Positions 1 through 6,826 of a DNA stretch of 7,782 nt are shown in pieces. The notes under the pieces were generated by a model. It did no database searches. It worked only from the letters and a program-made list of their open reading frames with translations, and had not been told where the DNA came from. This DNA comes from Candidatus Izemoplasmatales bacterium. Its GTDB lineage: Bacteria; Bacillota_I; Bacilli_A; Izemoplasmatales; Hujiaoplasmataceae. Position 1 is the stretch's first letter, and each line of letters starts with the position of its first letter. The stretch is taken from assembly GCA_028691335.1 (NCBI GenBank), contig JAQUZK010000057.1, positions 1-7,782 of the forward strand. The letters are read 5' to 3'. The position numbers were made by a program, and so were the translations under genes.

Positions 1-1120
1 CCGCCTTTAAATCTTCTGGGATATCGATATCAGAAAAATCTTGAGTTTTGCTTTCATCAACTTTTTCTTCAACAGGTTTTGTTACTTTCTCTTCAACCAC
101 TGGTTCTGTACTCTGCTTCTTTATGAATAATGGCTCCTCATATTTAGCAGGTTCTTTCTTAGCGATAGGTTCTTCAACAGGAAGTTCTTCTTCAATCAAT
201 ACTTCTTCTTCAACTTCATCATGAACCTCTTCAGGAATAAATACTTCTTCAATGGCTTCTTTTTTTACTTCTTCTTTGATAATATCTTCAACTATACTTT
301 CTTCATCAGAAACTAAAGGAATATGATAATCAAAGAAATCATCAGTAGGATAATTTTCATACATACCTAATGCATATTTCATGTATTCTATCATATCAGT
401 TTTCTTTAAATCAATAGAAATTCTAAACCCACGTTCACGTGCATAAATTTCCAAATCTAAAACTGACTTCATTTCTAAAAGTTCTTTTTCATCATCAGAT
501 AGTTTAAACTTTGAAACTAAAATATCAACTAATTTACCTTTATTAATTCTTCTTGGGATTTTAACATCATATTTAGCACCTAAAGCTTTTAAATCACCTA
601 AAGTATATGAAGTAAGCATTTCTTCGTCCCACTCATAAATAGCAATTCCATCTAAGAAACCCGCTTGTTCGTATAGAACTTTATCGATTATAGAAATGAA
701 ATTATCATAAGTCATATTTTCTAAGTCAACAGAATAGTTTTCTTTTAATTTTTGCAAATCATCAAAGAACCCCTTGTTAATAACTAAAGCCTCTTTATTA
801 AGATAAAGAATGTTTAGCAACATTTCTTTGTATTGTGATAAATTAAAACTCAAGTCGTGTTCTTTTATCATTTTTTCTAACAAAAATATTGCAAAATTAT
901 CATAACCTCGCAAGCGGTACTTTTGTTCATCGGTGTATGTGTTATATCTTTCTTCTTTAAACACTTCACCTCTAATAGTTTCCAAAAGTAAAAATCTATG
1001 AACGTAAAGTGGTAACTTAACTTCATTTTTAACCATTAAACTAACAATTTCGTTAATCGGTATGACTAAGAGAAGTTTAGAAAAAGAGAAAAATTCTTCT
1101 TTGTTTTTAAATTTACTCAT
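1..1120 (-). CDS. Unrecognised protein with tandem Rho_N/SAP-like motifs and acidic linker (3'-truncated by window edge)
   Basis: The frame is open from the start to the left edge, with about 373 codons visible and no stop, so the C-terminus is missing. I do not recognise the family. Two ATG codons stand in tandem (1123-1121 and 1120-1118). The AAAGGGTG ribosome-binding sequence (about 1126-1133) sits only 2 bases from the first but 5 from the second, so I chose the second. Residues below are numbered from the first ATG. Residues 1-165 look helical and mixed-charge, with no signal peptide or clear membrane segment. Residues about 169-207 (core LGDLKALGAKYDV...GKLVDIL) and 219-252 (core LDLEIYARERGF...KKTDMIEYM) each resemble the helix-turn-helix Rho_N/SAP nucleic-acid-binding fold. 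Residues about 272-358 are a Glu/Val/Pro/Lys-rich linker, probably joining a further C-terminal domain outside the window. A nucleic-acid-associated role is inference from the motifs. It has its own likely promoter and follows the miaB terminator. Confidence 0.85.
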   Translation of the reverse strand, partial: MSKFKNKEEFFSFSKLLLVIPINEIVSLMVKNEVKLPLYVHRFLLLETIRGEVFKEERYNTYTDEQKYRLRGYDNFAIFLLEKMIKEHDLSFNLSQYKEMLLNILYLNKEALVINKGFFDDLQKLKENYSVDLENMTYDNFISIIDKVLYEQAGFLDGIAIYEWDEEMLTSYTLGDLKALGAKYDVKIPRRINKGKLVDILVSKFKLSDDEKELLEMKSVLDLEIYARERGFRISIDLKKTDMIEYMKYALGMYENYPTDDFFDYHIPLVSDEESIVEDIIKEEVKKEAIEEVFIPEEVHDEVEEEVLIEEELPVEEPIAKKEPAKYEEPLFIKKQSTEPVVEEKVTKPVEEKVDESKTQDFSDIDIPEDLKA

Positions 1121-1152
1121 CATATCACCCTTTATATTTATAATATATTTCA

Positions 1153-1181
1153 ATCTTACTACAAAAACATCTTAATTTCAA
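1153..1181 (-). promoter_or_regulatory. Likely sigma-A-type promoter for the left-edge orphan gene
   Basis: On the minus strand a -35 element TTGAAA (1176-1181) is followed after 17 bases by TAAGAT (1153-1158), about 30 bases ahead of the gene start. The -35 matches consensus at 5 of 6 positions and the -10 at 4 of 6. It lies after the miaB terminator, where a new promoter is needed. A 10-base perfect palindrome, TGACTAGTCA (1183-1192), sits directly upstream of the -35. The region is A+T-rich, so chance matches are possible. Confidence 0.45.
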
Positions 1182-1218
1182 GTGACTAGTCAATAATTTA
1201 GCGATTTCCATTGATTTT

Positions 1219-1251
1219 TATAAATAAAAGAGAAGTTTTAAACTTCTCTTT
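1219..1251 (-). terminator. Intrinsic terminator after miaB
   Basis: A perfect 12-base inverted repeat (arms 1227-1238 and 1240-1251, AAAGAGAAGTTT and its complement) begins 7 bases after the miaB stop codon. The stem can close on a small loop, and on the minus strand it runs into a T-rich tract (TTTTATTTAT). The plus strand lacks a T-tract after the stem, so termination is oriented for minus-strand transcripts and ends the miaB transcript. Confidence 0.85.
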
Positions 1252-1258
1252 AAAAATC

Positions 1259-2686
1259 CTATCTAACAACCCTACCATCTAAAGACCAAGTTTTAGCCTT
1301 TTCAACGTATACCTCAATAATTTGACCTATTAAACTTTCATCGCCTTCAAAATTGACTAATTTATTGTTTTCTGTATAACCAGATAACATTGTTTCGTTA
1401 GTTTTAGAAAAACCTTCAACTAATACTTTAACAGTCTTATTTTCAAAACGTTTATTCCCTCTTAAGTATCCTTCATTTACGAGTTCATTTAACTTATAAA
1501 GTCTTTGCTTAGCTTCTTCTGGTGTTATATCATTTTTATAACTAGCAGCTGGTGTTCCTTTTCTTGGGGAGTAAATAAAAGTATAAGCACCTTCAAATTT
1601 GCTTTTGTCAACGAGATCTAATGTTTCAAGAAAATCTTCATTAGTTTCTCCCGGAAAAGCCACGATAATATCTGTTGTAAGACTTACATTAGGTATTTTA
1701 TTATAGATTCTTTCTACTAAATTAAGATACTGCTCTTTTGTATACTTTCTATTCATTTTCTTTAAGACTGAATTTGATCCGGACTGTACTGGAAGATGAA
1801 TAAATGGCATGATATTATCATATTTAGCTATAACATCTATCAATTTATCAGAAAAATCTTTTGGATGTGAAGTAGTAAACTTAATTCTAGGAATATCTAA
1901 CTTCGCTAAATCATCTAATAAATCAGCGAAATCATATTTTTCATCCACAAAATCAAGTCCATAAGAATTAACATTTTGACCTAACAAAGTAATTTCTTTA
2001 TACCCTTGCTCAATCAACTTTTGAATTTCTTCAATAATATATTGTTTTTGTCTTGATCTTTCTCTACCTCTTGTATAAGGTACTATACAATATGTACAAA
2101 ACTCATCACATCCAAACATAATATTCACCCAAGCTTTAAATCTATTTTCTCTCACTTGAGGTAAATGTTCAACTATATCACCTTGCTTAGAATAAACTTC
2201 GATTAATTGCTTATGTTCTTTCATAACATAATCAATATATTCTATAATTTTATCAATATTATGGGTTCCAAATACTAAGTCTACATGTGGATACTTTTTC
2301 ATTATTCTTTCAACTACATCTTCTTCTTGAGGCATACATCCAGCAACGGCAATTATAAGATTAGGATTGATTCTTTTATATGATTTTAATCTTCCCAATT
2401 CACCGAAAACTTTATTTTCTGCATTTTCTCTGATTGCACATGTATTGATAATAATTAAATCACATTCTTCTAAAACTGTAGTAGGTAAAAATCCCTGTCC
2501 TTCAAGCAATCCCCTAATAACTTCGGTGTCCGCCTCATTAGCTTGACAGCCATGAGTTTGAATCATATACTTTTTATTTTTCCCGATATCTTTAATGTTT
2601 TTTGCATCCTCATAGACAGTTGTTTCAACTTCATATTTAGTTCTTTTTCTAGCAATATTTAAATCTGGTTTGTTAATTCTTTCCAT
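1259..2686 (-). CDS. miaB: tRNA-2-methylthio-N6-isopentenyladenosine-37 synthase MiaB
   Basis: MiaB is a radical-SAM methylthiotransferase that converts i6A37 to ms2i6A37 in tRNAs reading codons that start with U, after MiaA adds the isopentenyl group. The 475-residue protein shows all three expected parts. The N-terminal UPF0004 domain (about 39-150) begins MIQTHGCQANEADTE, with cluster ligands C47, C83 and C117. The radical-SAM core has CDEFCTYC (C193, C197, C200) and later HLPVQSGS and TDIIVAFPGET motifs. The C-terminal TRAM domain spans about 409-474. A roughly 38-residue leader before the first domain is common in Bacillus-type MiaB. The start has a GAGGAG ribosome-binding site (2692-2697) in the 14-base gap after ymdB, 5 bases from ATG. 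It is the last gene of the NUDIX-ymdB-miaB set and stops at TAG just before a terminator. Length and motifs are intact. Confidence 0.97.
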   Translation of the reverse strand: MERINKPDLNIARKRTKYEVETTVYEDAKNIKDIGKNKKYMIQTHGCQANEADTEVIRGLLEGQGFLPTTVLEECDLIIINTCAIRENAENKVFGELGRLKSYKRINPNLIIAVAGCMPQEEDVVERIMKKYPHVDLVFGTHNIDKIIEYIDYVMKEHKQLIEVYSKQGDIVEHLPQVRENRFKAWVNIMFGCDEFCTYCIVPYTRGRERSRQKQYIIEEIQKLIEQGYKEITLLGQNVNSYGLDFVDEKYDFADLLDDLAKLDIPRIKFTTSHPKDFSDKLIDVIAKYDNIMPFIHLPVQSGSNSVLKKMNRKYTKEQYLNLVERIYNKIPNVSLTTDIIVAFPGETNEDFLETLDLVDKSKFEGAYTFIYSPRKGTPAASYKNDITPEEAKQRLYKLNELVNEGYLRGNKRFENKTVKVLVEGFSKTNETMLSGYTENNKLVNFEGDESLIGQIIEVYVEKAKTWSLDGRVVR

Positions 2687-2700
2687 CTTGGCTCCTCATG

Positions 2701-3459
2701 TTATTCAAAGATATTTATCCTTGTTATTTTTCTATTTTCTAAATCCAGTAAACATGCATTAAACTGTAAACAAGAATTATTTTCAGGCTTTACTCTCTCA
2801 GGTACTCCTGATATAAACTTTCTTATTCCTTGTTCAACACTACCACCTATTATACCATATTTAGCTCCGGTCATACCGACATCACTAATGTATAAAGTTC
2901 CTTTAGGAAGGACAATATTATCTGCAGTAGGAACATGAGTATGAGTTCCAATAACCGCATCTACCCTACCATCTAAATAATATGCTAATGCATATTTTTC
3001 AGATGTGGCCTCTGCGTGAAAATCTACAATAATATAGTCCGCCTTAACTTTACTTAATATTTCATCCGCTTTAATAAACGGATTATCTGTAGGGTCATGC
3101 ATAAATATTCTTCCTAATAAATTGATTACAACAATTGTTTTTGAATTATACTTATATTCAACCCATTCCTTACCATAAGCACCAGGACCATAATTCGCTG
3201 GTCTAGTAACGTAATCTAATTCTAACACTTCTTTAGCGTCACTTCTTGAAAACGCGTGATTTCCCAATGTGAAAACATTCACACCTTGTTCTAAATAACT
3301 CTTATACGTTTTCTTACTAAGGCCATTACCTTTTTCAATATTTTCTCCGTTAACAATTATAAACTGTGGTTTATACTCATTCTTTACTTCAGAAAAATAC
3401 TTGTCAAAAGCTTTTTGACCTAACTCCATATATATATCTCCAATAAACAGTACTTTCAT
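2701..3459 (-). CDS. ymdB: YmdB-family metallophosphoesterase (cyclic-nucleotide phosphodiesterase)
   Basis: This 252-residue protein has the YmdB (TIGR00282-type) calcineurin-like fold of a two-metal phosphodiesterase. Visible metal/active-site residues are D8 (GDI), E39 and N40 in NGEN, N67 and H68 in TLGNH, H148 in IVDFHAEATSEK, and H173 and H175 in GTHTHVPTAD. In Bacillus subtilis YmdB hydrolyses cyclic nucleotides, acts with RNase Y and affects the motility/biofilm switch. That role is family knowledge and may not carry over here. The usual glycine-rich turn after GD(V/I) is altered (YMELGQ instead of a GxxGR-type sequence), and the GNHTWD-type motif reads GNHAFS; the metal ligands are kept. 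Its ATG overlaps the upstream NUDIX stop by one base (TAATG), and the ribosome-binding sequence is weak (AAAGAG), so translation is probably coupled. miaB follows after 14 bases. Confidence 0.95.
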   Translation of the reverse strand: MKVLFIGDIYMELGQKAFDKYFSEVKNEYKPQFIIVNGENIEKGNGLSKKTYKSYLEQGVNVFTLGNHAFSRSDAKEVLELDYVTRPANYGPGAYGKEWVEYKYNSKTIVVINLLGRIFMHDPTDNPFIKADEILSKVKADYIIVDFHAEATSEKYALAYYLDGRVDAVIGTHTHVPTADNIVLPKGTLYISDVGMTGAKYGIIGGSVEQGIRKFISGVPERVKPENNSCLQFNACLLDLENRKITRINIFE

Positions 3460-3971
3460 TATTCATCTCTTTCTAATATATCCATATATTTTGGTGCAAT
3501 AGTTTTAAAATCCCAAAACTCATTATTTTCTATCATAGTCATTATATCATTAAAGCTAGAATATTTTACATCTTTAACTTCGTTATAATCTAAAACCAAA
3601 TCCTTTAAATTAATGTCTTTATTTACAATAAACATTTCAATTATAAAGTTATAATGCTTTCTTTCCACAAAGAATCGATGCAAAAATTTTAATTCAGATA
3701 AATAAAAACTATACCCGATTTCTTCTTTTACTTCTCTAATTACAGATTCTATAGGTTGCTCTCCTGAGATACAAGCTCCAGCTGTAGGAGCCCATTGATA
3801 CGGAAATAAGTCTGTTGATTTATTTCTTTGTTGGATCAAATATTGATTCTTAAAATTTTTAATCCATAAATGAACCACTTTGTAATACTCATTTTCCAAG
3901 GTCATATCGCCACGATTAATCGTTTTATTAAGTTTAACTCCTAACTTATTATACAAATCAAATCTTTCCAT
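3459..3971 (-). CDS. NUDIX hydrolase, Idi/YfcD-like subgroup
   Basis: NUDIX enzymes hydrolyse nucleoside diphosphates linked to another moiety. This 170-residue protein has a complete NUDIX box at residues 65-87: G65, E71, then REVKEEIGY (79-87), with metal-binding E80, E83 and E84. The final position is Tyr rather than the usual aliphatic residue. The opening (MERFDLYNKLG...INRGDMTLENEYYKVVHLWI) and the LIQQRNKSTDLFPYQWAPT stretch look like the isopentenyl-diphosphate-isomerase/YfcD-type NUDIX group, which often acts on unknown diphosphates. The substrate cannot be told from sequence. It lies between rny and ymdB, 65 bases after the rny stop, with a terminator in between, and is overlapped by one base by ymdB. 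The ribosome-binding sequence is weak (GTAGAGAAG directly before ATG). An RNA 5'-end pyrophosphohydrolase role would suit the neighbours, but that is speculation. Confidence 0.9.
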   Translation of the reverse strand: MERFDLYNKLGVKLNKTINRGDMTLENEYYKVVHLWIKNFKNQYLIQQRNKSTDLFPYQWAPTAGACISGEQPIESVIREVKEEIGYSFYLSELKFLHRFFVERKHYNFIIEMFIVNKDINLKDLVLDYNEVKDVKYSSFNDIMTMIENNEFWDFKTIAPKYMDILERDE

Positions 3972-3994
3972 CTTCTCTACTTTCTAATTCTTTT

Positions 3995-4028
3995 ATAAAA
4001 GATAGCCTTCCTATTTAAAGGAAGGCTA
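3995..4028 (-). terminator. Intrinsic terminator or attenuator between rny and the NUDIX gene
   Basis: A perfect 10-base stem with G+C-rich arms (TAGCCTTCCT, 4019-4028 on the minus strand, and its complement, 4003-4012) closes on a 6-base loop, 8 bases after the rny stop. It is followed on the minus strand by TCTTTTAT. It looks like a standard rho-independent terminator. No good promoter is visible in the 31 bases between it and the NUDIX start, so it may be leaky and set the ratio of RNase Y to the downstream genes. Confidence 0.8.
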
Positions 4029-4036
4029 AGTCAAAT

Positions 4037-5602
4037 CTATTTTGCAATGTCTTGTGCTCTTGTTTCACGAATAACAGTAACTTTGATTGTACCCGGATAA
4101 CTTAGTTTCTCTTCAATTTGAGTTCTAATTTCTTTAGCAACTACATGAGCGCGTTGATCATCAATCTCATTTGGTTTGACAATAACTCTAACCTCTCTAC
4201 CTGCTTGAATAGCAAAGGCAGATTCAACACCTTTAACTTGAGTAGAAATTTCTTCTAACTGAGTTAAACGGTTAATGTAGTTTTCTAATGACTCCGATCT
4301 AGCTCCCGGTCTAGCAGCTGATAAAGCATCCGCTGCAGCGACGATAACGCCGATAACAGTTTTCGCTTCTTCATCACCATGATGGGAAGAAATAGCATCT
4401 AATACAGCTTCATGTTCGTGATACTTTTTAGCTAGTTGTAATCCGATATCAACATGTGAACCTTCAATTTCATGGTCAACTGCTTTACCGATATCATGTA
4501 ACAAACCAGCGCGTTTAGCGATAGTTTCATTTTCACCTAATTCTACAGCCATTTTACCAGCTAAGAATGAAGTTTCAATTGAATGCTTAAGTGCATTTTG
4601 TCCATAAGATGATCTAAAATGCATACGTCCTATTAATTTTGTTAAATCAGGATGTACTCTACCAATACCTGTTTCAAAAACAGCTTCATCACCTTTGTCA
4701 CGAATAAATTGGTCAACTTCAACTCTCATTTTATCAACCATTTCTTCAATTCTCGCAGGATGAATTCTACCATCTTGTATTAATGCTTCTAAGGATTTTT
4801 TAGCAATCTCTCTACGGATAGGATCAAAACCTGATAACACAACCGCTTCTGGTGTATCATCAATAATTAAATCCACTCCTGTAAGTGCTTCAAGGGTTCT
4901 AATGTTTCTACCTTCTCTACCAATAATGCGACCCTTCATTTCATCATTTGGTAAGGCAACTACACTCACTGTAGTTTCTGCTGTAACATCTTGAGCTAAT
5001 TTTTGAATAGCTCCTGTTATGATTTCTTTAGCTCTCTTCTGAGCCTCATTTTTCGCTTTTTCCTCTTCGTCTCGGATAAAACGATCAATGTCACCAATCA
5101 TGTCTTCTTTTACGCGAGCCATGATAATTTCGCGAGCCTGTTCTACTGAGTAGTTGGCAATTTCAAATAGCTTTTCGTTTTGTTGCTTGATTAAGTTTTC
5201 CAATTCAAGGTTTTTTTCATCAACAGCGGCTTTACGTTGATCTAATACTTCTTCTTTACGGTCTAAATTTAGTTCTCTTTTATCTAAATTAGAAGAACGT
5301 CTTTCTAATAGTTCTTCTCTTTGATGAAGTTTATTTTCAAGAACGGCAACAGCCGATTTTTTCTCTTTTATAACTTTATCATTTTCTAAATTTAGATTAT
5401 GAATTTCTTGTTTTGCTTCTAATAATTTCTCTTTTTTTAGTCGATCCGCTTGTGATGTTGCCTGGTCAATAATACTTTGTGATTTATTTCTAGCAGTCTG
5501 GAAACCCTTTTCAACCAGAGCTACTCTTACTATAAATCCTATTAATCCACCTACAATTAAACCCAATAAACTGGAAATAATAATAATCCAAATGTCTTCC
5601 AT
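4037..5602 (-). CDS. rny: Ribonuclease Y
   Basis: RNase Y is the membrane-anchored endoribonuclease that starts mRNA decay in many low-GC Gram-positive bacteria. All parts are present in 521 residues, the normal length. There is an N-terminal membrane helix (about 5-30, with a GLIVGGLIGFIV core). A long charged coiled coil follows (about 35-200, Glu/Lys/Arg/Gln-rich). The KH RNA-binding domain (about 211-275) has GRIIGREGRNIRTLE with its GREG loop at 228-231. The HD metal-dependent hydrolase domain has H340 in LKHSIE, H369-D370 in LLHDIGK, H407-H408 in SSHHGD, and D425 in AAADALSAARPGAR. The start is preceded by AAAGGGAA. It has a strong promoter of its own and terminators on both sides, so it may be largely monocistronic with read-through into the NUDIX-ymdB-miaB set. 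In Bacillus the neighbouring ymdB product works with this enzyme. The stop is TAG. Confidence 0.98.
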   Translation of the reverse strand: MEDIWIIIISSLLGLIVGGLIGFIVRVALVEKGFQTARNKSQSIIDQATSQADRLKKEKLLEAKQEIHNLNLENDKVIKEKKSAVAVLENKLHQREELLERRSSNLDKRELNLDRKEEVLDQRKAAVDEKNLELENLIKQQNEKLFEIANYSVEQAREIIMARVKEDMIGDIDRFIRDEEEKAKNEAQKRAKEIITGAIQKLAQDVTAETTVSVVALPNDEMKGRIIGREGRNIRTLEALTGVDLIIDDTPEAVVLSGFDPIRREIAKKSLEALIQDGRIHPARIEEMVDKMRVEVDQFIRDKGDEAVFETGIGRVHPDLTKLIGRMHFRSSYGQNALKHSIETSFLAGKMAVELGENETIAKRAGLLHDIGKAVDHEIEGSHVDIGLQLAKKYHEHEAVLDAISSHHGDEEAKTVIGVIVAAADALSAARPGARSESLENYINRLTQLEEISTQVKGVESAFAIQAGREVRVIVKPNEIDDQRAHVVAKEIRTQIEEKLSYPGTIKVTVIRETRAQDIAK

Positions 5603-5682
5603 TTTATTATTTCCCTTTCTGATTTAATTTTTGTATATATAGAAAAAAATTTTATACATAATTTAATATTTTATACTCTTCT

Positions 5683-5711
5683 ATTATATATTAAAAACGG
5701 TTGATAGTCAA
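5683..5711 (-). promoter_or_regulatory. Strong sigma-A-type promoter for rny
   Basis: On the minus strand TTGACT (5706-5711) and a perfect TATAAT (5683-5688) are separated by exactly 17 bases, matching 11 of 12 consensus positions. It lies between the recA terminator and rny and predicts a start near 5676, giving a 5' leader of about 70 A+U-rich bases. The leader holds only an A+U hairpin (5626-5651), too weak to call a regulator. Confidence 0.85.
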
Positions 5712-5749
5712 AAGATATTTACCATTTAAAATAAATCTTATAAACAATC

Positions 5750-5780
5750 AAAAAAAAGAGAAAACTATAAAAGTTTTCTC
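5750..5780 (-). terminator. Intrinsic terminator after recA
   Basis: A perfect 9-base stem (GAGAAAACT, 5772-5780 on the minus strand, with its complement at 5758-5766) closes on a 5-base loop and is followed by eight consecutive T residues (5750-5757). The stem starts on the base right after the recA TAG stop. It is the clearest terminator in the window and ends the YebC-pgsA-recA transcription unit. Confidence 0.93.
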
Positions 5781-6770
5781 CTATTTTTGCATTTTTTCCT
5801 TTACTGCACTATATATCTCTTCGTAAATTTCTGGATTTTCTTCTAAATATTTTTTAACATTTTCGCGACCTTGTCCAACTTTAGAATCTTTATAAGCGTA
5901 CCAAGATCCACTCTTCTTTAAAATCTCCATTTCTGAAGCTATATCAACTATTTCACCAGTTTTAGAGATCCCCTTACCAAAAACAATATCGACTTCACAA
6001 GTTTTGAAAGGAGCAGCCACTTTATTTTTAACAACTTTTACCCTAGCTTTATTTCCTACTATATCATTACCCTCTTTAATTTGTTCGCCTCTTCTAATTT
6101 CTAGACGTACAGAAGAATAAAATTTTAAAGCCCTACCACCAGGTGTAGTTTCAGGATTACCAAACATAACTCCGACTTTTTCACGAATTTGATTTATGAA
6201 GATTGCTATACATTTACTCTTAGACAAAGCACCAGATAATTTTCTCATTGCTTGAGACATAAGTCTCGCTTGTAATCCGACGTGTGAATCGCCCATTTCT
6301 CCTCTTATCTCAGCTTCTGGAACCAATGCAGCCACACTATCAATAACTACAATATCGATAGCACCAGATCTAATCAAAGCTTCAGCGATTTCAAGAGCTT
6401 GTTCACCAGTATCTGGCTGTGAGAGAATTAATTGATCAATATCAACACCTAGATTTTTTGAATATACAGCATCTAAAGCATGTTCGGCATCAATAAAAGC
6501 AGCATAGCCGCCAGCTTTTTGAGCTTCTGCAATCGCATGTAATGCAAATGTAGTTTTACCACTAGACTCAGGTCCGTATATTTCAATAATTCTTCCTCGA
6601 GGGTATCCAAACACTCCTAAGGCTTGATCCAAAGAAATCGATCCACTTGATATTGTTTCAATATCCATAGCACGATTTTCTCCAAGAATCATAATTGATC
6701 CTTTACCATATTCTTTTTCAATATTCTTAATAGCTTGTTCCAAACTTTTTTCTCTTTGTTTGTCTTCCAT
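5781..6770 (-). CDS. recA: RecA recombinase
   Basis: RecA forms ATP-dependent filaments on single-stranded DNA for homologous pairing and repair. Numbering from the first of two tandem ATGs, the Walker A motif GPESSGKT is at 67-74, catalytic E97 lies in IDAEHALD, and Walker B is in IDIVVIDSVAAL. DNA-binding loop L1 follows MGDSHVGLQARLMSQ, and loop L2 lies in the NQIREKVG to TTPGGRALKF segment. The protein is about 329-330 residues and ends in KEKMQK, so the long acidic tail of E. coli RecA is absent. I chose the second ATG (6770-6768) because the AAAGGAG site (6777-6783) is 6 bases from it but only 3 from the first. It follows pgsA by about 55 bases with no terminator or strong promoter between, so it is probably co-transcribed with pgsA. 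No LexA-type box is visible upstream. cinA, often next to recA in Firmicutes, is absent. Confidence 0.98.
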   Translation of the reverse strand: MEDKQREKSLEQAIKNIEKEYGKGSIMILGENRAMDIETISSGSISLDQALGVFGYPRGRIIEIYGPESSGKTTFALHAIAEAQKAGGYAAFIDAEHALDAVYSKNLGVDIDQLILSQPDTGEQALEIAEALIRSGAIDIVVIDSVAALVPEAEIRGEMGDSHVGLQARLMSQAMRKLSGALSKSKCIAIFINQIREKVGVMFGNPETTPGGRALKFYSSVRLEIRRGEQIKEGNDIVGNKARVKVVKNKVAAPFKTCEVDIVFGKGISKTGEIVDIASEMEILKKSGSWYAYKDSKVGQGRENVKKYLEENPEIYEEIYSAVKEKMQK

Positions 6771-6776
6771 CATATT

Positions 6777-6783
6777 CTCCTTT
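6777..6783 (-). promoter_or_regulatory. Ribosome-binding site that decides the recA start
   Basis: AAAGGAG on the minus strand is preceded by a run of A residues. It lies 6 bases before the second ATG of the tandem ATG ATG at 6773-6768 and only 3 before the first, favouring initiation at 6770. The orphan gene at the left edge has the same tandem-ATG geometry. Confidence 0.7.
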
Positions 6784-6826
6784 TTTAAAGTCTAGTAAAA
6801 TAATACTAATATAACCAAAACTTTCT

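Noticed and set aside
3991..4020. TATAAA after the rny terminator as a -10 for the NUDIX gene
   Set aside because: The hexamer 17 bases upstream (CTTTAA) is a poor -35 and falls within the terminator stem and loop.
5626..5651. Hairpin in the rny leader as a riboswitch or autoregulatory element
   Set aside because: It is a 7-base A-T-only stem in a very A+T-rich leader, so chance pairing is likely, and no riboswitch core motif is visible.
6793..6808. Inverted repeat TAGTA/TACTA between pgsA and recA as a terminator
   Set aside because: The stem is only 5 bases, all but one pair type A-T rich, and no T-tract follows on the minus strand.
6774..6826. LexA/SOS operator upstream of recA
   Set aside because: No GAAC or GTTC half-site occurs in the gap.
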